The notes: generated from the sequence alone by a model not told the origin. 64,000 nt of DNA from Moritella sp. (GCF_013215705.1 NZ_JABSQR010000033.1:1-64000); one strand, 5' to 3'. Counted from the first letter of the stretch, positions 9,086 through 18,864 are shown. Numbers and translations are program-made.

Positions 9086-9168
9086 TCAATGAAGTCTTCG
9101 GTTAATACATAATACCATGTCGGTAATGAGTATTGCCGTCATATTAGTAAAAATTAGGAACAGATTAC

Positions 9169-9561
9169 ATGTCAAACACGCTCGACGAGAACCAAATAGC
9201 AACAATTCAAGCTTACGATGAAGAGAAGCGCCTTAGCTATTTATTAAAAGAAGTAACAAACGAACGCAAAATCTGGATCCTAACGGATGAACACGGTTGT
9301 GTCATGCTAAATAACGATGACGAAGATTGTGTGCCAGTATGGCCTAACGCAGAGTTTGCACAATCTTGGGCGACTGGCGAATGGGAACACTGTAAAACAG
9401 AATCTATTTCATTAGCTAAATGGCAAAGCCGTTGGACATCAGGTTTAATGGATGATGACTTAGCTATCGTTGTCTTCCCTAATCTTGATGATGAAGGGCT
9501 TATCATGTTCCCTGACGAATTTGATATGGCACTGCAGAAACAAGCGAAAAAGAAGCGCTAA
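9169..9561 (+). CDS. DUF2750 family protein
   Basis: This 130-residue, acidic, Trp-rich cytoplasmic protein has no signal peptide or membrane helix. Its order of features (a YLLKEV start, WILTDEHGCVML, VWPNAEFAQSWATGEW, SLAKWQSRW, then a VVFPN...GLIMFPDEF end) fits the DUF2750 family, whose function is unknown. It is followed by a clear terminator and probably forms its own unit. Confidence 0.7.
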   Translation: MSNTLDENQIATIQAYDEEKRLSYLLKEVTNERKIWILTDEHGCVMLNNDDEDCVPVWPNAEFAQSWATGEWEHCKTESISLAKWQSRWTSGLMDDDLAIVVFPNLDDEGLIMFPDEFDMALQKQAKKKR

Positions 9562-9582
9562 TCACCAAATAACAGTTCTAAA

Positions 9583-9618
9583 CCTGCCTGTTATCAGATG
9601 ATAGCGGCAGGCTTTTTA
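9583..9618 (+). terminator. Rho-independent terminator after the DUF2750 gene
   Basis: The hairpin pairs CCTGCC with GGCAGG and TATCA with TGATA, with small internal loops, and is followed by CTTTTTATTTT. Confidence 0.75.
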
Positions 9619-9770
9619 TTTTCACCTTTACTTCCCGTCCCGCCACTTAGCTCCTCATACCAATTTCTAAAAAACTAGTGCTACCAACATCACTAAGTTA
9701 ACGAAATGCTATTTTATTTATCTTCAATCTCATGTATGGTTTCCCTTTCCTGTGCAATTGGCCTAACGAT

Positions 9771-10709
9771 ATGATTTCAAACAAGCTAAAATTATTTATT
9801 GTCTGCATATGTTTATCATTATTAAGCGGTTGCTCACTGGTTAGATGGAAAACAGACAGTGATGAAGGCAGCCTTAAAGCCGTGGGCTTTACACAACTCG
9901 ATATTAGCTTAGATGAAGGTGGTACTCTGAGTTATTGGCGTGGTGGTCAAGGCCAACCGCTATTATTAATTCATGGTTTTGGTGGCAGTGCCGTCACCAC
10001 GTGGAAAGATGAAATGCTTGCCTTAAGCGCAAATTATGATGTTATTGCACCGGATCTTGCTTGGTTCGGTGATTCTTTTAGTGCTGGCGAAGCCAACCTA
10101 ACCACAGAAACAAATACCATTTTCCAACTTATTGATGAATTAAAACTTAATAATATCAACATCGCCGGTATCTCATATGGTGGATTTGTCACTTTCAATA
10201 TACTCCACAACGCTAACCAAAATGACCGTATTAATAAAGCCATTATTATTGCCAGTCCCGGTCCCTACTTCAGTGATAATGATCTAACCGCGTTAACCAA
10301 ACGCTTTGCAGTCGATAATCCAGAGGACTTCTTTATACCAAAGAACAGCGATGAATTACGCCGTTTATTTGAGGGCATTTTCGTCGAACCGAAAATGATG
10401 CCAGATTTTGTGGCTGACCAAATTTATCAAACTTACTTTGCTGCTTGGCATAAACAAAAAATAGCCATGATCCAATCGTTATCCGCAGACCGCGACACTC
10501 TATTAACAGCGCCGATCGCAACCACGCCAACCCTCCTAATTTGGGGTGAACAAGATCGTATTTTCCCCGTTGAACACGGTATTTATCTCAGTAAAAAAAT
10601 ACAAGCGCCTCTTGTCGTCATTCCAAACACAGGCCATGGCGTCACAAATGAACAACCCGAGATGGTTGTCCGTTTAATTAAAACCTTTATCGAAAGCGAA
10701 AAGCTATAA
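9771..10709 (+). CDS. Lipoprotein alpha/beta hydrolase
   Basis: This 312-residue protein starts MISNKLKLF, has a lipobox LLSGC, and then an alpha/beta-hydrolase fold. The oxyanion segment is LIHGFGG, the nucleophile elbow G-I-S-Y-G, the acid Asp lies in LIWGEQDRIFP and the His in NTGHGVTNEQ, so the triad is complete. It resembles MhpC/BioH-type esterases, but the substrate cannot be predicted. An earlier ATG at 9732 would put 13 residues before the lipoprotein signal, so I chose 9771. The lipid anchor places it in the envelope, which is unusual for this mostly cytoplasmic group. Confidence 0.8.
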   Translation: MISNKLKLFIVCICLSLLSGCSLVRWKTDSDEGSLKAVGFTQLDISLDEGGTLSYWRGGQGQPLLLIHGFGGSAVTTWKDEMLALSANYDVIAPDLAWFGDSFSAGEANLTTETNTIFQLIDELKLNNINIAGISYGGFVTFNILHNANQNDRINKAIIIASPGPYFSDNDLTALTKRFAVDNPEDFFIPKNSDELRRLFEGIFVEPKMMPDFVADQIYQTYFAAWHKQKIAMIQSLSADRDTLLTAPIATTPTLLIWGEQDRIFPVEHGIYLSKKIQAPLVVIPNTGHGVTNEQPEMVVRLIKTFIESEKL

Positions 10710-10835
10710 CGACTGTTTACCGCGATATAACAGTATAGCGTCTGATTTATGTACAAGACTATGGTTATCATTGGTGTTTTGTAGGTAAGACATTTATTAT
10801 TTAATCATTAAACTTTAAGAGTATTGAATTGAGTT

Positions 10836-11630
10836 ATGAGTAAAAAACATTACGTCGTATGGAAAGGTGTGAAGACTGGGGTATTTGATAACTGGTCTGA
10901 AACTAAAGCACAAATTGATGGCCGCAGTGATGCGCAATATATGGGTTTCCCATCAAAACAAGAAGCTGACCAAGCATTCGCCTCAACCTATACTCGCGCA
11001 TTAATGAAACGCTCATTAGCAAAAGAAGGTCCGACTGGTTCAGGTGTTAAACCAAAAGCAACACGTCCTGCCGGGGCATCTAAATCAATTCTATCGACAC
11101 CACCACAAGTTGCAGATCTCAACATTTATTGTGATGGTGCTTGTTCCCCTAATCCGGGTAAATCGGGTACAGGCATGGCCGTTTATGAAAAAGATAAACT
11201 GGCACAATTATGGTACGGTTTATACGAAGCGAACGGGACCAACAACTCAGCAGAATTAAATGGTTTATTAGTCGCCTTCCGCTTTGCAGCATCACATATA
11301 GCACAAGGTAAAACCGTACAAGTGCTTTCTGATTCTAGATACTCTATTGATTGCATCACTAAGTGGGCAAAAGGTTGGAAAAATAAAGGTTGGAAACGTG
11401 GTAAGAATGAAGAAATAAAAAATCTGGCCATTATTCAACAATGTTTTAGTTTGTATGAGCAATTAAAATCCAATTTAATTATTAATCACGTAAAAGGTCA
11501 TGCGAATATTGAAGGCAATGAGCTATCAGATCGTATGGCGGTATTAGCACGCAGCCAACAAGAACCTAAGTTAGTGCAATATACTACCAGTATTAACGTT
11601 GCCGAAATTCTAGCCATGCCATCAGGCTAG
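10836..11630 (+). CDS. Two-domain ribonuclease HI with N-terminal hybrid-binding domain
   Basis: This 264-residue protein has an N-terminal RNA/DNA hybrid-binding (viroplasmin-like) domain (about 1-50: YVVWKGVKTGVFDNW and YMGFPSKQEADQAF) and a linker. The C-terminal RNase H fold (about 90-250) has all four catalytic acids: D in IYCDGACSPNPG, E in NNSAELNGL, D in LSDSRYSID and D in NELSDRMA. It cleaves RNA in RNA-DNA hybrids. The basic stretch GWKNKGWKRG is the handle loop. This two-domain form is more usual in eukaryotes and some bacteria than the 155-residue RnhA of E. coli. Confidence 0.92.
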   Translation: MSKKHYVVWKGVKTGVFDNWSETKAQIDGRSDAQYMGFPSKQEADQAFASTYTRALMKRSLAKEGPTGSGVKPKATRPAGASKSILSTPPQVADLNIYCDGACSPNPGKSGTGMAVYEKDKLAQLWYGLYEANGTNNSAELNGLLVAFRFAASHIAQGKTVQVLSDSRYSIDCITKWAKGWKNKGWKRGKNEEIKNLAIIQQCFSLYEQLKSNLIINHVKGHANIEGNELSDRMAVLARSQQEPKLVQYTTSINVAEILAMPSG

Positions 11631-11665
11631 TAACGCTAACCGATATTTACGTCTTATCTAATATA

Positions 11666-11703
11666 GAGAAATAAGCTGACGGTACTGCCTCAGCTTATTT
11701 CTC
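11666..11703. terminator. Bidirectional terminator between convergent genes
   Basis: A perfect 14-base inverted repeat (GAGAAATAAGCTGA and its complement) surrounds a 10-base loop. It lies between the RNase H gene (+) and the small lipoprotein gene (-). The arms carry only short A/T runs, so use in both directions is inferred from position. Confidence 0.65.
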
Positions 11704-11721
11704 ACATCCCAAATATATCCA

Positions 11722-12033
11722 TTACATAATAGGCGTACAACCTTTCAGCAGTAGCGCCATATTCGCACTTGATTTAGCTTGGGCATAATAAGTATCCGTC
11801 GTTGTCGCTGCACTTTGGGTCATAGAGCCAATATCTGCAGAAATAAGCGGAGCAAGTACCGTTAGCGCCGATGCAGACTGCCGATCCACTTCATAAGCTA
11901 AAAATGCTTTACTGATTTCGGTACACGAAAAAGCATCAGTGCCTTTTTGCGCCATATTATAAGCCTGAGATGACGTTTCACAGCCCGTTAATAGACCTGC
12001 AAACAATGCGATTACTATTATTTTATGCATCAA
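11722..12033 (-). CDS. Small lipoprotein of unknown function
   Basis: This 103-residue protein has a lipoprotein signal (HKIIVIALFAGLLTGC, Cys18). The mature part is Ala/Ser/Thr-rich and probably helical, with two further cysteines (FSCTEI and LLKGCTP) that could form a disulfide. I do not recognise the family. It is transcribed alone from the gap before the M15-type peptidase gene, which runs the other way. Confidence 0.7.
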   Translation of the reverse strand: MMHKIIVIALFAGLLTGCETSSQAYNMAQKGTDAFSCTEISKAFLAYEVDRQSASALTVLAPLISADIGSMTQSAATTTDTYYAQAKSSANMALLLKGCTPIM

Positions 12034-12234
12034 ATTTCCTTATGTTGATAAATACATACGCCAATACTCAGCGTTTAAATCAATATTCCCTCATCAATTA
12101 TAGCTGACAAAATTAAGATAAACCGCGACAGAGCACACGCATAAAAATAATTTTTTGTGAATAAATAATTACGTATTTACATTTATCAGCTGCACGTTAA
12201 GATGATAAAAACATGGTCAAATGAACGGAATAAT

Positions 12235-13152
12235 ATGTCAACGCATTGGTTTAAGATATTAATCCCAGCTATAATCTGTAATTCTCTATTACCTGTTTCG
12301 GCTGAAAATATAACTGAATTGTCAGGCAAAGACTGTCGCGCAATGACAAATGCGGGCGTCATATCCGCAGCGGCACCTGTGCAATGTGATCGTTTAAGAC
12401 AAGTACGATTCGACTATATCGATTTTCAGGGTCGGCAGCACAATAACGGTTCAATTATCGTCATGGATGCAGTATCACCTTACATTACGGCTATTTTTGA
12501 TCGTTTATATACCTTGAAGTTCCCAATCAATAAAGCACAGCCAATACGCCATTACGAAGGTGATGATGGCCTATCAATGGCGGAAAATAATACCTCGGCA
12601 TTTAACTATAGACCGATCAAAGGTAAGCGTTCACTATCGATTCATGCTTATGGTTTAGCCATTGATATTAATCCAAAACAGAATCCGTTCGTTGAGTTTG
12701 ATGAACACGGTAGTGCAAGCTTCAAGCCTGAAGATGGGGCGAAATACGCGAACAGAATACAATTTAGATATGGTAAAGACCAACGCCAAGGCTTTGCCGA
12801 AGATGTCGTTGCCACCTTTGCTGATAATGGCTTTTTATATTGGGGTGGTTTTTGGAATACACCGATTGATTACCAGCACTTTCAAGTCAGCCGTAATATG
12901 GCCAACTTAATGTCGGCAATGCCCGCGGATCATGCCAGTCAGTTCTTTGATAATTATGTGCGGTGGTATCAATCATGTAAGATCCGTTACCCTACAGCTT
13001 ATGCGCAGCATAAAGTAAACGACTATGTACATTATTTAGAGTCCATGCTAAATAGTAAGTCTCTCAGTAAAACCTTTACTCGGTCACCTGAAAAAGTAAT
13101 AGCGGCGATACAACAACCGCTACAAATATCGACTATTTGTGTAAGAGATTAA
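12235..13152 (+). CDS. Secreted M15-type (VanY/LAS) peptidase-like protein
   Basis: This 305-residue exported protein has a signal peptide ending near LLPVSA. It contains the LAS-peptidase zinc signature S-x-HAYGLAIDINPKQNP (His and Asp ligands) and a later WGGFWNTPIDYQHFQ with the third His ligand. Such enzymes hydrolyse peptidoglycan stem peptides (D-Ala-D-Ala or L-Ala-D-Glu bonds). The chosen ATG follows a GGAA and gives a clean signal peptide. An ATG 11 codons earlier (12202) is possible but lacks a good ribosome site. The C-terminal 70 residues are not recognised. Confidence 0.8.
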   Translation: MSTHWFKILIPAIICNSLLPVSAENITELSGKDCRAMTNAGVISAAAPVQCDRLRQVRFDYIDFQGRQHNNGSIIVMDAVSPYITAIFDRLYTLKFPINKAQPIRHYEGDDGLSMAENNTSAFNYRPIKGKRSLSIHAYGLAIDINPKQNPFVEFDEHGSASFKPEDGAKYANRIQFRYGKDQRQGFAEDVVATFADNGFLYWGGFWNTPIDYQHFQVSRNMANLMSAMPADHASQFFDNYVRWYQSCKIRYPTAYAQHKVNDYVHYLESMLNSKSLSKTFTRSPEKVIAAIQQPLQISTICVRD

Positions 13153-13190
13153 ATGTTGTAAGAAATTAAAGTCCCCGACTAAGGCTGTTA

Positions 13191-13631
13191 TTATTCGTCA
13201 CCTAATGGTTTATAAGGCCAATAGAAATGACCTGCACGGATAATAACGGTCGATATTGCTAGTACTAATGCCGCAACCGATAACCAAACGACATCCACAC
13301 TCTGTAACTCTTTCATACCTAAAGTAACATATCGGGCAATTGCCATGATTGCGATATAGATAGGATAACGAACTGGGATCTTACCATTAACAACAAATTG
13401 CTGGATCATGGCGAGTACTTCTAGATAGATAAACATTAACAAGATATCCGTTAACTTTACCGTTCGTTCTTCATAAACATGAAAAAAGTCATTTGCCATC
13501 GCGTAAATTGTTGCAATAGTAATTAAAACAAGCAACACAGCTTCTATATAGCTAAATATTTTTAAGAAAACGTGACTAAACTTTTTGGGTAAATGTGATG
13601 GCATACTTGCTCCGTGTCCAAATGCGCTCAT
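13191..13631 (-). CDS. psiE: PsiE-family membrane protein
   Basis: This 146-residue protein has four predicted membrane helices. The family pattern is visible in FSYIEAVLLVLITIATIYAM, LTDILLMFIYLEVLAMI and IPVRYPIYIAIMAIARY. PsiE is induced by phosphate starvation in E. coli, and its biochemical role is unknown. I saw no convincing Pho box upstream. It lies alone downstream of the fructose operon terminator. Confidence 0.85.
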   Translation of the reverse strand: MSAFGHGASMPSHLPKKFSHVFLKIFSYIEAVLLVLITIATIYAMANDFFHVYEERTVKLTDILLMFIYLEVLAMIQQFVVNGKIPVRYPIYIAIMAIARYVTLGMKELQSVDVVWLSVAALVLAISTVIIRAGHFYWPYKPLGDE

Positions 13632-13703
13632 ACTGAATGTAAACAGTAGTCACTAATATACCCGCTATTACCGATAAATCATATGTCTCTATCGTTTATG
13701 CAA

Positions 13704-13737
13704 AAAGCCAGATGAAGCATTAACTTCAACTGGCTTT
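13704..13737 (-). terminator. Terminator of the fruBKA operon
   Basis: On the minus strand AAAGCCAG-TTGAAG pairs across a short loop with CTTCA-TCTGGCTTT, and the right arm runs into TTTTTG. It lies 24 bases past the fruA stop. Confidence 0.8.
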
Positions 13738-13760
13738 GAATTAACACCAAGGCAAATTAA

Positions 13761-15494
13761 TTAAGCGGTCACCGCCTCAGTGTTATCTGACTTCTTAAGT
13801 ACTGCATAGCTGATACCCGTCACCAGTGTACCCGCAACAATCGCGACTAAATACATCCATACAGGGGTGATAGCATTGGGAATTAACAGTACAAATAGAC
13901 CGCCATGTGGTGCCATTAATTCAGCACCGAACAACATAGATAGCGCCCCCGTTAATGCGCCACCAACAATACAGCTCGGGATCACACGCATTGGATCGCG
14001 CGCTGCAAACGGAATTGCACCTTCCGAGATAAAGCATAAACCTAATACAAATGACGCTTTACCCGCTTCTTGTTCGCTATTGTTGAATTTACGTTTCGCA
14101 AGGACGGTCGCCAGCCCCATACCTAACGCAGGTACCATACCCGCCGCCATGACAGCGGCCATTGGCGCATAAGTTTGCGATGCTAACAGACCGACACCAA
14201 AGGTATATGCGGTTTTGTTCACTGGGCCACCAAGGTCGAAACACATCATGCCGCCAAGAATGATGCCCAGCAATACTGCGTTAGCCGACCCCATATTATT
14301 CAAGAACTCAGTTAATGCATTCATTGCCGCAGAAACCGGACCACCGACCACATAAATCATCACTAGACCAGTGATCAATGAGGCTAAAAGTGGAATAATT
14401 AAGATCGGTTTCAATGCTTCCATCGACTGTGGCAACTGGACTTTTTCGACAATTAACTTAGCGGTGTAACCAGCCAGGAAACCCGCCACAATACCCCCTA
14501 AGAAACCTGCACCAGTCGAACTTGCTAACATACCGCCAATCAAACCTGGCGCTAGGCCTGGGCGATCCGCAATCGAGAAAGCAATAAAGCCCGCCAGTAC
14601 CGGGATCATTAACGCAAAGGCCGAACCACCACCAATCGTCATTAACGCGGCGGCTAATGTACCTTCTTCTTTAAACGCTTCGATACCAAATACAAATGAC
14701 AATGCGATAGCCAAACCACCCGCGACAACTAATGGCAGCATGTGTGAAACACCTGTCATCAAGTGTTTATAAGCGCCGGTTTTTTCTGATCCTGCTTGTT
14801 CACTTGTCGACGTTTTACCGTGACGATAAACTTGCGCGTCATTAAAGGCATTATCCATTGTCTGTGTGGTTTTCTTCAATGCTAAACCGGTACTGGTTTT
14901 ATATACTTTCTTACCATCAAAACGGGCTAAATCGATATCAATATCTGCAGCAATAATAACAATATCCGCAGCGGCAATTTCAGCACTACTCAATTGATTT
15001 TTAGCGCCAACAGAACCTCGAGTTTCGACTTTAATGGTATGCCCTAAGCGTTTACCTTCTTGCTCTAACGCTTCCGCAGCCATAAAGGTATGTGCAACGC
15101 CTGTTGGACAAGCCGTGATCGCCACAATCGTTTTACTGCTTGCGACTGTATCTGCACTCACAACTGTTGATTCATTACTGCTAACAAGCTCAACCGCATT
15201 TTCAATCGCTTGCTCTAAATAAGCTTTGGCATCAGTAAATACCGCATCAACTGCTGAGTGATAGACTTTTTTACCAATAAAACGACCGTCATTGACATTG
15301 GCATTAGCGGCAATAACAATACACTCAGCCGCTGCGATCTGTTGCTGTGTTAAAGACGTCACTGGCGCCACAGATGAATGACACTCAATATCTGCTTGCC
15401 AATTTAATTCTGCTACTGCTTTTTCTAATAAACCTGCAGCGATGAGGCTGCTTGCGATGCCACTTGGGCATGCCGTTACGATTGCAATTTTCAT
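13761..15494 (-). CDS. fruA: FruA, fructose PTS permease EIIB'BC
   Basis: This 577-residue protein takes up fructose and phosphorylates it to fructose 1-phosphate. Two tandem IIB domains sit at the N terminus: the first carries TACPSGIASS (about 1-105) and the second TACPTGVAHTFMAAEAL (about 125-225). Both have the cysteine position of phosphotransfer. The IIC membrane domain (about 240-570) follows, with GGPVNKTAYTFGVGLL and ISEGAIPFAARDP. Length and layout match E. coli FruA (563). It is the last gene of the fru operon, 12 bases after fruK. Confidence 0.97.
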   Translation of the reverse strand: MKIAIVTACPSGIASSLIAAGLLEKAVAELNWQADIECHSSVAPVTSLTQQQIAAAECIVIAANANVNDGRFIGKKVYHSAVDAVFTDAKAYLEQAIENAVELVSSNESTVVSADTVASSKTIVAITACPTGVAHTFMAAEALEQEGKRLGHTIKVETRGSVGAKNQLSSAEIAAADIVIIAADIDIDLARFDGKKVYKTSTGLALKKTTQTMDNAFNDAQVYRHGKTSTSEQAGSEKTGAYKHLMTGVSHMLPLVVAGGLAIALSFVFGIEAFKEEGTLAAALMTIGGGSAFALMIPVLAGFIAFSIADRPGLAPGLIGGMLASSTGAGFLGGIVAGFLAGYTAKLIVEKVQLPQSMEALKPILIIPLLASLITGLVMIYVVGGPVSAAMNALTEFLNNMGSANAVLLGIILGGMMCFDLGGPVNKTAYTFGVGLLASQTYAPMAAVMAAGMVPALGMGLATVLAKRKFNNSEQEAGKASFVLGLCFISEGAIPFAARDPMRVIPSCIVGGALTGALSMLFGAELMAPHGGLFVLLIPNAITPVWMYLVAIVAGTLVTGISYAVLKKSDNTEAVTA

Positions 15495-15506
15495 TATTAA
15501 TATCCC

Positions 15507-16454
15507 TTATTCGCAAATAGTGATGCGTTCACTCAAGGTGATCACTTCATTTACATCTTTAACGCCAACACCAACTTGTGTTACTGCTAATGCAGATAAC
15601 GCAGTCGCAAAACTTAATGTTTGTTTTTTATTCCAGTGATTAAGATACCCCCAGCACATACCAGCGACTAAGGTATCACCCGCTCCGACAGTACTGACAA
15701 CATCCATTGTTGGTGGTTTTGCCTGTAACCATCCTTCTTTGTTTAACCACATCACTCCTTCAGCACCCAGTGATACCACCACGTTGGCAATACCTGTACT
15801 TGATAACTGCTCAGCAATTTCTGCCAAAGACTGATCTGCCAGTGATCCACCTTTCGCCCAATGCAGCAATTCTTCATCGTTCGGTTTGATTAACCAAGGC
15901 TGAACCGCAATACCCGCACTCAGCGCGGCATTACTACTATCAAAAAATACTTTCTTACCTGCCTGCTGTAACTGTGCGATCCAATACGCACATTGCTCAG
16001 GTGTCACGCCAATAGGCAAACTACCCGCAATGACAAATACATCGTGATCGAGGGATAGATTAAATAGCATGGTTTCAAATTCCGCAATCGCTGCCGCTGT
16101 TACGCTTACACCCGGAAAATTAATATCACTGACCTGACGGCTGGCTTCGACTAATTTAACGTTGATGCGCGTGGCACCTTGTACGCGGATAAATTTATCC
16201 GTAATTTTGGAACGCTCAAAAAGCTGACAAAAAGTAGCTTCATTCTCAATGCCTAAAAAACCAGTAGCAGTCACCTCTGCACCAAGTTCCGCCAATACTT
16301 TAGCCACATTTACACCTTTACCTGCAGGCGCTAATACGCAGTGCTGGACTTGGTTTACCGCGCCTTTCGTCAGTGTGTATAAATGCCCGGTTAAATCTAA
16401 TGCGGGGTTTAACGTTATCGTGACTACTTTTAATTTTGCTAATTGCATGGTCAT
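15507..16454 (-). CDS. fruK: FruK, 1-phosphofructokinase
   Basis: This 315-residue PfkB-family kinase converts fructose 1-phosphate to fructose 1,6-bisphosphate. The signature motifs are LAPAGKGVNVAKVLAELG near the N terminus and STVGAGDTLVAGMCWGY near the C terminus, which includes the catalytic Asp of GAGD. The ATG overlaps the fruB stop (TAATG), so translation is probably coupled. Confidence 0.97.
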   Translation of the reverse strand: MTMQLAKLKVVTITLNPALDLTGHLYTLTKGAVNQVQHCVLAPAGKGVNVAKVLAELGAEVTATGFLGIENEATFCQLFERSKITDKFIRVQGATRINVKLVEASRQVSDINFPGVSVTAAAIAEFETMLFNLSLDHDVFVIAGSLPIGVTPEQCAYWIAQLQQAGKKVFFDSSNAALSAGIAVQPWLIKPNDEELLHWAKGGSLADQSLAEIAEQLSSTGIANVVVSLGAEGVMWLNKEGWLQAKPPTMDVVSTVGAGDTLVAGMCWGYLNHWNKKQTLSFATALSALAVTQVGVGVKDVNEVITLSERITICE

Positions 16455-17569
16455 TATTTACTTTCACCTAATCCAGCTTCAATACCTTCAGCTATGGCTT
16501 TTAGTGCAAGCTCCGCATCACCACCATTCGCCGTAAATGTTAATGCTTCATCACAACGCACGCCTAAAGACATTAATTTCATTAAGCTTTTCGCATTGGT
16601 TGATTTACCTGCCGCATTGGTGACTTGAATATCGGCCTGAAACTGCTTGGCGATGCTCACCAGTATTGCACTTGGTCTTGCATGTAAGCCATGGCTGTTA
16701 TGAATAGTGAATGTGGCAGTGATGCCGCTCCGTTTTACTTCGGTTAATAAACGGATAATGGTCTCGGCATCCGCATCAAATAATTGACTGACTTGTTGTT
16801 TATAAATCAAATCGATCACGCATTGCATATTATCTAGATGTAAGTGGTTAGCACTCGCTAGCATGATGATACCTTCAACAGCTAAACTTCCTTGCTGTAG
16901 TTTCTGTGCTGGTGTCACAAATGATATCGCAGTCGTGGTTACTGACTTCGTTGTTTTCGCTAACCATAACCCCTGACCAAGATGAGTTGCAGGTGATGTG
17001 ATCGCATCTGCGACACCGGTATTATCAATACAGTGGTGATGCTTGAGTAACCCCGCAGCCACGGCGATAAGTTGCGATAGGTCTTGCGCAGGGAAAGCAA
17101 GTTGCACTAGGTCAGTGGTTAATAGTGTGGCTGATTGCTGATTATTACCTTCGAGCAAGGTAATAACCGATTCAGCACTGTCACATTGCTGTAGTTGCTG
17201 TTCGATGCCGTCAGCACTGAGTACATGTGTCAGTTGCTTTAAAATAGCAAGATGTTCATCTGACTTAGCCGCAATCGCAATAGCGAGGTAAACAATTTTC
17301 CCCTCACCCCAATCAACACCTTGTGGATAATGATGTAACTGCACTCCGGTTTTATTGACTAAGTCACGTGTATCAACGGTGCCATGCGGGATGGCGATAC
17401 CATTACCTAAGTACGTAGAGTGCTGCGCTTCACGCGCTAACATACCGTCGACATAACTTGCTTCAACGTATGTTTTGCTCGCCAAGCTTTGCGCAAGGGC
17501 TTTAATGGCGTGCTGTTTACTCGGCGCCGATTGATTTAACTGAATGTCATTCGAAGACAGTGACAACAT
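16454..17569 (-). CDS. fruB: FruB, fructose-specific EIIA-HPr fusion (diphosphoryl transfer protein)
   Basis: This 371-residue cytoplasmic protein has three parts. An EIIA-fructose domain (about 1-145) has active His in [13 protein letters not shown] middle receiver-like linker spans about 155-275. A C-terminal HPr domain (about 280-371) has active His in [13 protein letters not shown] and the conserved Ser segment [12 protein letters not shown]. It passes phosphate from enzyme I to FruA. It is the first gene of fruBKA and is preceded by two Cra operators. Confidence 0.97.
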   Translation of the reverse strand: MLSLSSNDIQLNQSAPSKQHAIKALAQSLASKTYVEASYVDGMLAREAQHSTYLGNGIAIPHGTVDTRDLVNKTGVQLHHYPQGVDWGEGKIVYLAIAIAAKSDEHLAILKQLTHVLSADGIEQQLQQCDSAESVITLLEGNNQQSATLLTTDLVQLAFPAQDLSQLIAVAAGLLKHHHCIDNTGVADAITSPATHLGQGLWLAKTTKSVTTTAISFVTPAQKLQQGSLAVEGIIMLASANHLHLDNMQCVIDLIYKQQVSQLFDADAETIIRLLTEVKRSGITATFTIHNSHGLHARPSAILVSIAKQFQADIQVTNAAGKSTNAKSLMKLMSLGVRCDEALTFTANGGDAELALKAIAEGIEAGLGESK

Positions 17570-17673
17570 AACTTTTCTCCATACTTCTGTAAATAATACC
17601 GCAGGTAATAATGCGACTACTCTTTGTTTAAATATTTGCTTACTCTTTACTTACTCTGTGCGTCAAAACGATA

Positions 17674-17689
17674 GCTGAATCGTTTCAGC
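17674..17689. promoter_or_regulatory. Cra (FruR) operator 1
   Basis: GCTGAATCGTTTCAGC is a near-perfect palindrome that fits the Cra consensus (TGAAWCSNTHHW). It lies about 105 bases before the fruB start, in the gap between divergent fruB and cra. Confidence 0.85.
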
Positions 17690-17742
17690 AAGTAGGCCGT
17701 TAAAAAGGCTTCAGTGATGACAAAATGATTATAAATGGCATT

Positions 17743-17758
17743 GCTGAAACCTTTCAGC
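17743..17758. promoter_or_regulatory. Cra (FruR) operator 2
   Basis: GCTGAAACCTTTCAGC is a second Cra-type palindrome, 69 bases from the first (start to start) and about 97 bases before the cra start. The position suggests Cra controls both fruBKA and its own gene. Confidence 0.85.
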
Positions 17759-17854
17759 TAATATATTGAAGTGTTTCTGGGCTGATTACAATTATTCAAT
17801 AACAGATCATGCCAGAAACTATGAGCGAGCGCACAGATTAGGAATGAAATAACC

Positions 17855-18838
17855 ATGACATTAGATGAAATAGCCAAACTAGCCGGCGTATCACGTACCA
17901 CAGCCAGTTATGTGATCAATGGTAAAGCCAGTAAGTACCGTATTAGTGAAAAAACCCAAAATAAAGTAATGGCTGTCGTTAATGAGCATAATTACCGCCC
18001 CGATCATGCCGCACAATCATTACGCGGTGGCAGTAATCGTTCGCTTGGCTTAATCATTCCTGATTTAGAAAACAGCAGTTATGCAAAATTAGCCAAATTA
18101 CTTGAACGTGATGCGCGTAAAGCCGGATACCAGCTCATTATTTCTTGCTCTGATGATGATGCGGATACCGAGATGAAAGTAGCAGATACCTTATTAAGTC
18201 GTCGTATTGATGCGTTATTAGTGGCGAGTGCCCTGCCTGCTGATCACAGCTATTACCGCACAGTTCAAGCCAATGGTGTACCGGTTATCGGATTAGATCG
18301 CGCCATGGATGATGAAATTTTTGCATGCGTGATCAGCGAAGACTTAGACGGGGCTTATGAGTTAACCCAAGCCTTATTACAACAAGATATTTGTTCTATC
18401 GGCTTAGTTGGCGCAGTACCAGATCTGTGTATATCGAAAGAGCGTGAGCAAGGGTTCCTAGCAGCGATTGAGCAGCATGGTAACCCAGTTAAAAAGTTAA
18501 CCGCTTATGGCGATCACTTTAGTCAAGAACAAGGTCAAGCCCAAGTGCAACAATGGATAGATAACGATACTGTTCCTGATGCCATCTTAGCCACCTCGTA
18601 TACGCTGTTTGAAGGCGTACTGGATTGCTTGATACGCAACCCAAGTTTAATGGCAACAACCAAACTAGCTACTTTTGGTGATAACCGTTTATTGGATTTC
18701 TTACCCAGCAAAATTCAATCATTACCCCAGCAATTTCAATTAATTGCCGAACACGCACTTAAAATGGCGTTAAAGGCCGTGAATGGCCGCAATCAACCGG
18801 GTGTTGAAGTCGTGTCTCGAAAAATAATCCGTCGTTAA
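17855..18838 (+). CDS. cra: Cra/FruR, fructose-responsive LacI-family regulator
   Basis: This 327-residue repressor/activator has an N-terminal LacI-type helix-turn-helix, LDEIAKLAGVSRTTASYVINGKA, almost identical to E. coli Cra in this stretch. The hinge is followed by a periplasmic-binding-like effector domain (about 60-327) with LGLIIPDLENSSYAKLA. Fructose 1-phosphate is the usual inducer. It is divergent from fruBKA with two Cra-type operators between, so it most likely controls the operon directly. Whether it is a global regulator as in enterics cannot be told here. Confidence 0.93.
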   Translation: MTLDEIAKLAGVSRTTASYVINGKASKYRISEKTQNKVMAVVNEHNYRPDHAAQSLRGGSNRSLGLIIPDLENSSYAKLAKLLERDARKAGYQLIISCSDDDADTEMKVADTLLSRRIDALLVASALPADHSYYRTVQANGVPVIGLDRAMDDEIFACVISEDLDGAYELTQALLQQDICSIGLVGAVPDLCISKEREQGFLAAIEQHGNPVKKLTAYGDHFSQEQGQAQVQQWIDNDTVPDAILATSYTLFEGVLDCLIRNPSLMATTKLATFGDNRLLDFLPSKIQSLPQQFQLIAEHALKMALKAVNGRNQPGVEVVSRKIIRR

Positions 18839-18864
18839 TACAAGCCAAGCAATAACCAATACAG

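Noticed and set aside
13867-14172. Plus-strand frame inside fruA
   Set aside because: It is antisense to a well-conserved membrane domain and resembles no family.
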